Origin: Opitutales bacterium
GTDB taxonomy: Bacteria; Verrucomicrobiota; Verrucomicrobiia; Opitutales; UBA2987
Assembly (NCBI GenBank): GCA_021772535.1
Contig: JAJFLV010000085.1
Coordinates: forward strand, 1-45,035
Direction: 5' to 3'
Length of the DNA: 45,035 nucleotides
Shown here: positions 8,657 through 16,482 of the stretch, one piece after another
Layout of the letters: every line of letters starts with the position of its first letter
Numbering within the stretch: the first letter of the stretch is position 1
The notes under the pieces: model-generated
Database searches by the model: none
What the model saw: only the letters and a program-made list of their open reading frames with translations
What the model was told of the DNA's origin: nothing
Program-made: the position numbers and the translations under genes

Positions 8657-11600
8657 TTAAAAATTCCAGCGAAGACCGAACCTCCAGACGGAACCGAATT
8701 GTTCAATCTTGTTTATGCGACTGGGGGTGTTTCCAAACCAGCGGATTTCCCGTTCATCGGTGAAGTTGGTTACGTTGAAATAAGCGGTCCAGTGATCGGT
8801 AACTTTATAACTGGCCTGGGCGTCCCACTGCTCGCGTGGAGCATCGTAGCGATCGGTAAAGGTACTGCTGGGATCATCCACTTCGTCAAAACTCTCGTCC
8901 TGGTATCGGAAAGCGACACGACCCTGGAACCGGCCCTTTTGGTACCAGATAGCGGCATTAGCGATCTTCGAGGGTTGCTCGAAGAAAGGAGTTTCTTCGT
9001 CCAGATCACGCCGTTCGAAAATGTCAAATTCCGAATCAATGAAGGAGATGTTGGCGTCGAAACCGAAACCATCCAGTGGTTGCGGAAGGAAAGTAAAGGG
9101 CATGGCAAAAGAAAACTCAATACCGGTCACCCGTCCATGTTCGGCGTTATCCCAGCCTTCCATTCTCAAACGTGCTACCAGGTCTTCCGGATTAAGAAAC
9201 GTGGTATTCACGTCGCATGCGCACCGCTCCTGAACAACCGCAGTTGCTTCCGCGACAGTAAAATTCCCAGGATCATCCGGTATTCCGGGTTCCAGATCAC
9301 GAAATCTGTCATCTGTTTCAAAGGAGAAAATGGGATCTTCTATTTCCTTGTGAAAAGCGGCAAACGAAAAGGCTGCGCCCCAGTCGGTGAAATACTCGAG
9401 CGAGATATCATAGTTATATGAGTAGTAAGGTTGAAGCTGTGGATTGCGAATGCGCGCCCGTAGTTCATCGATCACACCCAATTCACCTGCATCAGCCGGC
9501 GAGTCGAGCGTAGTCTCCATGCGGGTGATGGGGGCAGCGTCCTCAAAATTCGGTCGACCGGTGGTTGTGGTGAACGCTGCTCGGAATTGCAAATTATCCG
9601 TAAGCCTGTAGATGGCGTGAAAACTCGGAAAGACATCTTCGTAGCTAAAGGAGGATTTTGTCGTTTCCAGGCAGAATGACGAACCGGCTTCGGGATTGAA
9701 GGAGTCGCAGGGAGGTGTGATATCTTCACCAAAATCATCGAACCGGGTCCATTGATTGGCGGTGATGTCAACATCGGTATTTTCAAATCTGACCCCTGCA
9801 ATGAAGGTTAACTTTTCACCGATATCAAGCGACACCATTCCGTAAAAGGAAAGAATCTTCTCGCTGAGGTCATAATCGTCTTCGATATTATTTTCGGAAC
9901 TTTCCACTTCATTGATGACAAAGGGGAAGAGCGTGCTGCCGGCCGTCGGATTGGTGCCCCCCATGGACTCCTGCCAAGGAGTCCTGAACTGTAATTGAAT
10001 GCCGGGATCATAAAAACCTAGAACTTTAGGTGCGGGAACTGTGCTGTTCGGAAAATCCGCCGCCGAGGGCCGGATGGCTTCGCCGTTTCTGAAGAGAGCC
10101 TCACGATCCAGACATGTTTGCGGATCCACAGTTTCCGTGCAGAAAATAGGCCGGTGAGAGTTGTCGTCGATCAGCCGACTGCGATCAAAGTATTTGACCC
10201 CGGCCTTTATGAAACCGGAGTTGCCGCTACCGAAGAAATTATCTAAATCCCACTGGAAATCGATCTTTGGGATGTAGGTGTTTTCCTCGACCAGGGAGGT
10301 GTCGATACGGTTTCGACGGTGGGCCAGGCGTGAGCCATCCGTTGCCGCTTCCCTAGGAATAGTCACATTCGGAAGGGAGCCGGAAAAATCGAAAAGCGTG
10401 GGAATGGGGTCGCCGCCGGTGGGACCATCGATTTCCGACAATCTTACATTGGCTTCATCATATCGTAACCCATCGCCTTCAGGGTCGAGGAAGAAGGGAA
10501 AGGTTGCGCCATTGAAACTGGAGATCGGAGCGTCACCTGGCCGCATGACCATTTGGCCGTCATTGAATCGGCCCCGGAACTGAATCTGACCTTCATAGAT
10601 AACTTTCTCCTTGGCATTGGAATAGGTAAATTCCGGGGTAACTGTGAGATTACCCCAGCGTTTCTTGGCACCCACGGTGACGTTGATGAGACTCTGTTCC
10701 CTCTTTTCTACACCAATACGCTGCTGGAGGGCGTCCACGGTTGGAAACCAAAGTTGGGTGGGAGAAGTGAGGAAAGGGGATAGCCGGTCATCGCGTGACC
10801 CGCCTTCTGTTAAGTAAGCCTGATCTTCATCAAAATCCAGGCGGTCGCCCTCGAGTGTGATCTCGATACCAGTTTCCCATTCAGTGAATTGGTTCCAGAT
10901 ACTGTTAACATAGAACTCGGTGTCTTCATTCGGCTTAAATTCAATCTTTGAGTTAACTCCAATCCGTTGGCGATTGCCGAACTCGGGAATAGTCTCCAGG
11001 TCAGAGATATAGGCGAAATCCTCAACTTCACCCTCGAAAACACCGTCATTATCAAAATCCGTTTGGAAATCATCCTGATCCCAACGCATATCCATGGCAT
11101 TATTCTCGTAAGGGCGCCATTCGTAAGTTCCGGAAATTGCTATACCGAGCTTCTTTTCCGCTCCCAGACGGCTGGCCCATGTGACTTCTCCGCGATAGGC
11201 ATAGTCTTCCGGCTCGTCGGCATATCCGCCCTCTATGGAACCGTTAAAATACCCGTCTTCTTTGTCAAATGCGCTGGCGGTTTTAATTTCAATGGTTCCA
11301 CCCAGTCCTTGTGCGTCCATGTCCGGGGTGACCGCCTTGATCACCTCAAGCTGCGAAATTTGGGAGGAACCGATAACATCAAGAGGCATAGCGCGTCCAG
11401 CACGGCCATCGACGCCTGGATTGGCCACGGTAGCGCCGTTTACGGTCACATTGTTGAGGTCCGGGGCAATACCACGAATGGAGACAAAGCGGCCTTCACC
11501 ATTGGACATGTCGAGGGCAACACCGGGCAGGCGCACGAGAGCGTCAGCTACGTTCCGGTCAGGGATTTGCCCCACCGAATCGGCCGAGAGAATGTCGCGA

Positions 11601-12058
11601 ATGCTTGGGGCAGTCCTCTTCTGCTGGAGCGCCAGGGCGCGGCCTTCGCGATAACCTTCTACGGTGAATCCCTCCAATTCAACAGCTTCGTCACCAATCG
11701 AAATACGAGGATTGACACTCCCTGATTCCGGCACCTGGACGGTTTCGAAGACCGTCTCGTAACCGATAAACCGGACAGAGACGGTATAGGATCCTGCGGG
11801 TACATTAGCGATACGGAACTCACCGCTGCGATCGGTGGTGGTGGTTCGTCCTAGATCAACGATGCGGACGCTGGCGCCCGGCACATAAGACGCGGTGTTG
11901 GAATCAATTACGGCTCCATTAATATCGCCGGCCCAACCGGTTTGAGGGATGGCCAGGACGCAAAAGAGTGAAAACAGATAAAAAAAGGCAGAAATTGAGG
12001 AGCCTTTTTGCAGGTAATGTTTAGGGGAATCTTTTTCTGGCTGGAATGTGTTGTTCAT
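8657..12058 (-). CDS. TonB-dependent receptor (Xanthomonas/Caulobacter type) with carboxypeptidase-like N-terminal domain
   Basis: A 1133-residue outer-membrane receptor for energy-driven uptake of a bulky solute. Domains in order: signal peptide (1-43, cleavage near TGWA), a carboxypeptidase-D regulatory-like sandwich (about 46-125, DINGAVIDSNTASYVPGASV), a plug (about 150-262) with SVGQIPDRNVADALVRLPGV, SIRGIAPDLNNVTVNG and GLGGTIEIKT, then a 22-strand-type barrel ending in an aromatic residue (FGLRWNF). The plug signature is that of the TIGR01782-like receptors used for oligosaccharides. No SusD-like partner is adjacent, which is normal for this subtype. It is divergent from the GntR/LacI-type regulator, whose operator-like sites lie in the shared 432-base spacer, so regulation by that protein is likely. 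Confidence 0.93.
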   Translation of the reverse strand: MNNTFQPEKDSPKHYLQKGSSISAFFYLFSLFCVLAIPQTGWAGDINGAVIDSNTASYVPGASVRIVDLGRTTTTDRSGEFRIANVPAGSYTVSVRFIGYETVFETVQVPESGSVNPRISIGDEAVELEGFTVEGYREGRALALQQKRTAPSIRDILSADSVGQIPDRNVADALVRLPGVALDMSNGEGRFVSIRGIAPDLNNVTVNGATVANPGVDGRAGRAMPLDVIGSSQISQLEVIKAVTPDMDAQGLGGTIEIKTASAFDKEDGYFNGSIEGGYADEPEDYAYRGEVTWASRLGAEKKLGIAISGTYEWRPYENNAMDMRWDQDDFQTDFDNDGVFEGEVEDFAYISDLETIPEFGNRQRIGVNSKIEFKPNEDTEFYVNSIWNQFTEWETGIEITLEGDRLDFDEDQAYLTEGGSRDDRLSPFLTSPTQLWFPTVDALQQRIGVEKREQSLINVTVGAKKRWGNLTVTPEFTYSNAKEKVIYEGQIQFRGRFNDGQMVMRPGDAPISSFNGATFPFFLDPEGDGLRYDEANVRLSEIDGPTGGDPIPTLFDFSGSLPNVTIPREAATDGSRLAHRRNRIDTSLVEENTYIPKIDFQWDLDNFFGSGNSGFIKAGVKYFDRSRLIDDNSHRPIFCTETVDPQTCLDREALFRNGEAIRPSAADFPNSTVPAPKVLGFYDPGIQLQFRTPWQESMGGTNPTAGSTLFPFVINEVESSENNIEDDYDLSEKILSFYGMVSLDIGEKLTFIAGVRFENTDVDITANQWTRFDDFGEDITPPCDSFNPEAGSSFCLETTKSSFSYEDVFPSFHAIYRLTDNLQFRAAFTTTTGRPNFEDAAPITRMETTLDSPADAGELGVIDELRARIRNPQLQPYYSYNYDISLEYFTDWGAAFSFAAFHKEIEDPIFSFETDDRFRDLEPGIPDDPGNFTVAEATAVVQERCACDVNTTFLNPEDLVARLRMEGWDNAEHGRVTGIEFSFAMPFTFLPQPLDGFGFDANISFIDSEFDIFERRDLDEETPFFEQPSKIANAAIWYQKGRFQGRVAFRYQDESFDEVDDPSSTFTDRYDAPREQWDAQASYKVTDHWTAYFNVTNFTDEREIRWFGNTPSRINKIEQFGSVWRFGLRWNF

Positions 12059-12264
12059 TGTTCTAATGGGATTTTGTGGTTAACAGATTCGATAAAGGTA
12101 TGGTTGAGGTTTTGAAGGGTAGGGATGGGAAATACAGTGGGTAGAAGCTGAAAAAACAGTTAACAGTCAATTAGGTGGAGAGTGGAAAAATGCGGGTTCG
12201 GCAATTGACGGCCAAAAAGAATACCGGAACCAAGTGAGTCCTTTACCCCAATGGTTTGATACGG

Positions 12265-12278
12265 TTACCAATCGGTAA
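12265..12278. promoter_or_regulatory. palindrome TTACC-N4-GGTAA, possible operator
   Basis: A perfect 5-bp inverted repeat with a 4-base spacer, about 207 bases before the TonB receptor start and about 213 bases before the regulator start. The length suits one dimeric winged-helix site, but it is short enough to arise by chance. Confidence 0.3.
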
Positions 12279-12347
12279 ATCATCCTCATGCGACCGGTTC
12301 TGTGAAATAATCTATCAGGTTTCCCAAAAAAGTAAAAATTTCCTGTA

Positions 12348-12372
12348 AAGGTTCAGTTTTTAATTGAACCTT
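12348..12372. promoter_or_regulatory. 25-base near-palindrome, probable operator of the adjacent GntR/LacI regulator
   Basis: Arms AAGGTTCAGTT (12348-12358) and AATTGAACCTT (12362-12372) pair at 10 of 11 positions around a 3-base TTT spacer, and the symmetry continues imperfectly outward (TGTA on the left, TACA on the right). This is the strongest dyad in the spacer. Winged-helix GntR proteins bind as dimers to such sites and commonly control their own divergent promoter. Binding is inferred from position. Confidence 0.5.
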
Positions 12373-12490
12373 ACAATTGTCAAGTTTAGAGTTTTGCCGC
12401 GTTACAATTATGTCAACAAAAAATATTGCAAAACTGTAGTTTTTCTATCCTTTGGGAACACTATTTTTTCCTCCGTATCAAACTTTGGGT

Positions 12491-13576
12491 ATGAGCTTCG
12501 TTCCTAAATACCAGCTGATCTACGACGATTTGCTTAGAATGGTCGATAATATGGCTCCGGGAGACCGGTTGCCGAGTGTGCGGAATTTAAAAGCGCAATA
12601 CAACGTCAGCCAATCCACCATTGAACGCAGTTTCGATGAGATGGAGCGCAAGGGGTTGGTCCGCAGACGGCGCGGGAGCGGTGTTTATGTCGAGGGTTGG
12701 GATTCGAGCGAAAATGTCATTTGCGTATTTGCCGATATCGAGATTTCCGACCCCACCAATAACTTGTTTTTAAAGGGTGTCCGCCATATTGCCGAACAGA
12801 AGGGTTTCCAGGTGGCCGATTTCGGTCCCCGTAATTTTTTTAAAATCCGAAGAGACATATTACCCACCCTGACGAGCAAAAAATTTGCCGGCATTATAAC
12901 ACGGCATTCCGGAATGGATACTTTTTTTCTGGATAACGATCGATACTGGATGGATCGCCTAAAAGCGGTTCGTCTTCCGTTGGTCACATGCCGGCCCATT
13001 CCGGCGGCACAAGTGGATTCCGTCACGCCCGATTATTTCGCCTCTTTTCAAAAGTTAGGGGAATATTTGCGTGATAACAGTGAAGGCCCCATCTACTTCC
13101 TGGGTAACACGACCGTACCTTCATTTGCTCGCCTGCAGGGTTTGGAGGTCGGTTTTGGGGGAAAAGACCGGTTGAGAGTGGAAATCAACCATGGCAACAA
13201 TCAGGATTTCCTGGCCCACTTGAACGAATTCAAAAAGCGCAAAATATGCGGACACTTGATTATCGGCGTTCCTCTGGAAGATTTCGGGTTTTATGATGTT
13301 TTCAAGGGAACTACCTGGGGCCGCGATCCAAACAAGGAGTTCGCCATGCTGCTACATGATCATCAGAGTCTTCCCGACGGAGTCTCAGCTCATGTCATTA
13401 TAAAGCCCAGTTACCATATGGGGGAGATTTCCGCCAAGTTGATGATTCGCAGGATACGTGGCTATCGTGGCGAGATAGCCCACGAAACTGTAAATCATGC
13501 AGTTTTGTTCAATTCAAACCTGCCTGTGGATTCCCTCAGTCAGCGCAAGGATATTACCATGTCCGCCCCGGCCTGA
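12491..13576 (+). CDS. GntR-type DNA-binding domain fused to LacI-type ligand domain, transcriptional regulator
   Basis: A 361-residue cytoplasmic regulator. Residues about 5-68 form a GntR-type winged helix: YQLIYDDLLRMV, MAPGDRLPSVRNLKAQYNVSQSTIERSF split over the recognition helix, then GLVRRRRGSGVYV for the wing. Residues about 76-350 look like a periplasmic-binding-protein/LacI sugar-sensing domain (VICVFADIEI, GIITRHSGMD, GPIYFLGNT). The ATG at 12491 starts right at the DNA-binding domain; an upstream TTG at 12452 would add 13 unrelated residues. This architecture is common in Opitutae-type Verrucomicrobiota beside sugar-use genes. It is divergent from the TonB receptor and probably responds to a degradation product of the imported glycan. 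Confidence 0.87.
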   Translation: MSFVPKYQLIYDDLLRMVDNMAPGDRLPSVRNLKAQYNVSQSTIERSFDEMERKGLVRRRRGSGVYVEGWDSSENVICVFADIEISDPTNNLFLKGVRHIAEQKGFQVADFGPRNFFKIRRDILPTLTSKKFAGIITRHSGMDTFFLDNDRYWMDRLKAVRLPLVTCRPIPAAQVDSVTPDYFASFQKLGEYLRDNSEGPIYFLGNTTVPSFARLQGLEVGFGGKDRLRVEINHGNNQDFLAHLNEFKKRKICGHLIIGVPLEDFGFYDVFKGTTWGRDPNKEFAMLLHDHQSLPDGVSAHVIIKPSYHMGEISAKLMIRRIRGYRGEIAHETVNHAVLFNSNLPVDSLSQRKDITMSAPA

Positions 13577-13634
13577 CTTTGGACGGACCGAAAGGCGCCG
13601 CAGTGATAAGCCTATCGGTAGGGGTTAGAAGGTA

Positions 13635-15113
13635 TTAAAGTGTCTTCGATCCCCTCAGGAAATTGGGCGCACCGCCCCAATCAGTGGCCAGGACAGTGGC
13701 GTCAAAGCTTTTTTTCATGAGATCCAGTTTCAATTCCCGGTAATCGGGATTATCCCAAAGGTTATTAAATTCGCCGGGATCCACCTCAAGGTCGTACAAT
13801 TCGCCCAGATCGTAACCGTGGTAAACAATGAGCTTGTAACGCTCATTGCGAAGCATGGTTCCGTAGCCGGGCTTGCCTTCGCTGTTGTTGCTGGCCTCGG
13901 CATCGTAACTTTCGCAACGGGCGAATTCCCGGATTCGATGAGGATCGGTTTTGCCAAAAAGGACGGGAGACAGGGAACGTCCCTGCATGTGGGCCGGGAC
14001 AGGCAATCCAGCCAGATCGAGCAGGGTCGGGGCGATGTCGATCAGTTCGACCAAACCTGAGGCTTTGATACCAGGTTTAAAGTGTCCCGGCCAACTCCAA
14101 ACAAGAGGCACACGAACCGCACCCTCATAAAACCGGCAACCCTTGTAAATCAAACCATGGTCGCCCAGCATTTCCCCATGATCGGAGGTGAAGATCACGA
14201 TAGTCCGGTTAGACTGACCTGTCGATTCCAGAAGGTTCAAAATCCGACCGATTTGATCGTCAATCTGGGTTATCAGAGCGTAATAATAAGCTTTCAAAGC
14301 CCCTGCGTCTCGCCGTCCGCCCAGATAATTTTCAGACTGTCCTTTGCGACGGCGGATATCAAGCTGGCGGGGTGATTTTGCATTACTTTGAAACGGTATG
14401 GAGTTTAATGCTTCTTGCTGGGATAGGTCGGTTGGCCTATACAATGGCGGCGGCATGGCGTCGGGATTGTAGCGGTCTATATACTCCAAGGCCGGATTGA
14501 AGGGTGGGTGCGGGTAAAAGAAATTCATACTGGCGAACCAGGGGCGGTCGCAGTTTTGATCGATAAAATCGGACATATTTTCACCACACCAGGTATTATG
14601 GTGATATTCCAAAGGAAAACCGTCCGGTTCAGCCAACAGATCACCCAATTCTGTACCCTTTGACCTTAGCCAATCCGCATAGTCATGGCCCTGAGCAACG
14701 GGGTAAAATGGCGGATGCCAGTGAGGAGCATGGCTGTATTTCCAGTAGGAGTAGCCGTCATCCGTTCTCTTTTCAACACCCTGGCCAACCTTGTTGAGGT
14801 GCAATTTTCCAACCAGCCCGCATTCGTAACCGGCTTGACGGAAGAGTTTGGAAACAACCGGCACCTCCTTTGGAAACCTGTCAACTCCGTTACCGTTAAT
14901 GTGCAAGGTGCTGGGATAGAGGCTGGTCAGGAAGCTGGCCCTGCTTGGTTGGCAAATGGGGTTTTGGCAATAGGCCCTGGTAAATGCAACACCTTGCCCC
15001 ACAAGGTCATCCAGATTAGGTGTATCAATATGTGGGTTACCCAACGCCCCTATCGTATCGAAGCGCTGTTGATCGGTGCAGATCCATAATATGTTCGGTC
15101 GTTTTTCAGGCAT
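13635..15113 (-). CDS. type I (Cys-type) sulfatase without signal peptide
   Basis: A 492-residue arylsulfatase-family enzyme that hydrolyses sulfate esters. Seen: metal-binding D14-Q15 in ILWICTDQQRFDT, the formylglycine signature C54-Q-P-S-R58, and TSDHGEMLGDHGLIYKG carrying the second metal aspartate and histidine. C54 must be converted to formylglycine by a maturase. The N-terminus (MPEKRPNILW) leads straight into the first core strand with no signal peptide, so a cytoplasmic location is predicted. This is unlike the exported sulfatase at 32810. Its start overlaps the sialidase-like gene's stop by one base (TAATG), showing translational coupling, and it ends a three-gene operon with the ABC binding protein. 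The sulfated substrate is unknown. Confidence 0.92.
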   Translation of the reverse strand: MPEKRPNILWICTDQQRFDTIGALGNPHIDTPNLDDLVGQGVAFTRAYCQNPICQPSRASFLTSLYPSTLHINGNGVDRFPKEVPVVSKLFRQAGYECGLVGKLHLNKVGQGVEKRTDDGYSYWKYSHAPHWHPPFYPVAQGHDYADWLRSKGTELGDLLAEPDGFPLEYHHNTWCGENMSDFIDQNCDRPWFASMNFFYPHPPFNPALEYIDRYNPDAMPPPLYRPTDLSQQEALNSIPFQSNAKSPRQLDIRRRKGQSENYLGGRRDAGALKAYYYALITQIDDQIGRILNLLESTGQSNRTIVIFTSDHGEMLGDHGLIYKGCRFYEGAVRVPLVWSWPGHFKPGIKASGLVELIDIAPTLLDLAGLPVPAHMQGRSLSPVLFGKTDPHRIREFARCESYDAEASNNSEGKPGYGTMLRNERYKLIVYHGYDLGELYDLEVDPGEFNNLWDNPDYRELKLDLMKKSFDATVLATDWGGAPNFLRGSKTL

Positions 15114-16471
15114 TAGACGAATTTCCAGGTTGGTGGATATTCCTTGTCGTAGGTAATCTCCGAGTAATAAACCCCGGAAACGAGCATGTCCCGATGTTTG
15201 AGCAGACCCTTATTGCGGCCCGCCGTAATGGGGTGTTTCAGTCCTCGCGGACGAACGAAATAGGATAGTTTCCCTTTATTTCCTCCTGTGTGAGGAAGAA
15301 GGCGGCAAAAATGTATCGTTGGAGCCGATTCCACCTTGATCGGAAGCCCTTCCTTAATGCTGTCAAAAATCACCGCGGATTTGGTCAAGCGGTAGTTGTC
15401 GTCGGGATCGATATCCAACAGGTTGAGTGGAATGCGCACGTCAGTCAGGTGGTTATAGGGAGATTTCACCTGGTCGGTGGTGGCGACGCGGACGATGCCG
15501 TCCGGAAACCGAAAGGTGGTTCGCGGACAGATGCTTTTGACGGAATCAGAAAAAACCGGATCGGGAGAAGGACCGAACAGATTATTGGTTCTAAACCATA
15601 CATTACCCAGGTGATTCCTTTGTGCAATTCGAGCAGATATCAGCCAATCATCCTTGTAGGGGGCGATGGCGCCCTCAAATATGCCCATTTCATTCGGACC
15701 GGTTAAAATTGGTCCTGTTTCCACCCATTCGTAGCGTTTGATTGAATCATTCCAGCGATAAAGGATGGCCGTGCAAACTGATTTCAATGTATGCACTCCC
15801 CCTCCCCAGTGCAGAAGGAAGGTCCACTCCGTGCACTCGCGGTTATAGGGAACGGGGACGACATAGCTTTGATTCATTTGCACAAATTCCTCGTGCCGGC
15901 AGACTGCCGGGCCTTCCCCATAACCCTTCTGCCGCAAGGGGACCACTGGACTGATGATTTCTATGTCGTCCTCCGTATCGTTCAACTTGAATTGCACCCA
16001 GTAATCCCGGTAGCTTTCAGGGGGCAGTCTTTCCTCCGATTCGTGCAGCAGATAGTCCCTCTGCCGATCCAGTACGCGGGGATTGGCGCGCCAGGAAGCG
16101 GCAAAATACCCCGCATGTGGGGCGGGTTGACCATTTATCAATGCTCCTTTGGGGAGGCCGAAGGCGACCGAGTGATTACATAGCTTAACATAATGGCTGC
16201 CATCACCCATCGGGTCCCAGTCCTGGTCGGATTTATCCAGGCAGCCTTCCGACAATACCGGCCCCTCGGGGGAATCTTTCCTTACCTGGTAGATGACGCT
16301 ACGGTTATCGTCGCTACCGCGAAAGCTTCGGGTTTCAAAAATGATGAACCATCGATTCCGGCTCATCTGGATGGTATTGTGCTGGGCCGGCACATGGTCA
16401 TCCGCTTTGCTTTCACCTGGCAGGCGGCATTGGTCTATATAATAGCCTTTCGACTCAATTTTCTCGATCAT
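15113..16471 (-). CDS. sialidase-like (exo-alpha-sialidase/BNR type) propeller protein, cytoplasmic
   Basis: A 452-residue protein of likely six-bladed sialidase-type propeller fold. Weak support comes from blade-like segments such as RNRWFIIFETRSFRG, FLLHWGGGVHTLKS and YKDDWLISARIA, and from the similarity of this layout to proteins annotated as exo-alpha-sialidase in Verrucomicrobiota. Canonical Asp boxes are not evident, and catalytic arginines cannot be assigned. There is no signal peptide (MIEKIESKGYYIDQ). It sits 11 bases after the ABC solute-binding protein and one base overlaps the sulfatase, so the three are made together. It may be a glycosidase or glycan-binding protein acting on imported material; it could also have no enzymatic activity. 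Confidence 0.55.
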   Translation of the reverse strand: MIEKIESKGYYIDQCRLPGESKADDHVPAQHNTIQMSRNRWFIIFETRSFRGSDDNRSVIYQVRKDSPEGPVLSEGCLDKSDQDWDPMGDGSHYVKLCNHSVAFGLPKGALINGQPAPHAGYFAASWRANPRVLDRQRDYLLHESEERLPPESYRDYWVQFKLNDTEDDIEIISPVVPLRQKGYGEGPAVCRHEEFVQMNQSYVVPVPYNRECTEWTFLLHWGGGVHTLKSVCTAILYRWNDSIKRYEWVETGPILTGPNEMGIFEGAIAPYKDDWLISARIAQRNHLGNVWFRTNNLFGPSPDPVFSDSVKSICPRTTFRFPDGIVRVATTDQVKSPYNHLTDVRIPLNLLDIDPDDNYRLTKSAVIFDSIKEGLPIKVESAPTIHFCRLLPHTGGNKGKLSYFVRPRGLKHPITAGRNKGLLKHRDMLVSGVYYSEITYDKEYPPTWKFV

Positions 16472-16482
16472 AATACTTTGAG

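Larger units (their letters stand above)
12059..12490. promoter_or_regulatory. 432-base divergent control region of the TonB receptor and the GntR/LacI regulator
   Basis: No gene is seen here. The right two-thirds is AT-rich and holds at least two near-perfect palindromes, annotated separately. There is also a wider inverted pair, GTTTTGC (12391-12397) and GCAAAAC (12428-12434), immediately upstream of the regulator start. Both flanking genes must be transcribed from promoters inside this stretch; exact -35/-10 boxes could not be fixed by eye. Confidence 0.6.

Noticed and set aside
8618-9421. 267-codon plus-strand open frame
   Set aside because: It lies fully antisense to the TonB receptor barrel, has no ribosome site or recognisable family, and reads as a shadow of the barrel codons.
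10967-11725. 252-codon plus-strand open frame
   Set aside because: Antisense to the well-supported plug domain of the TonB receptor.
8657-12058. SusC/SusD-type polysaccharide locus
   Set aside because: The receptor has the Xanthomonas/Caulobacter-type plug rather than a SusC pattern, and no SusD-like lipoprotein is encoded nearby.
13577-13634. CCTA-TCGG-TAGG hairpin between the regulator and sulfatase genes
   Set aside because: Short stem with no T-run on either side.
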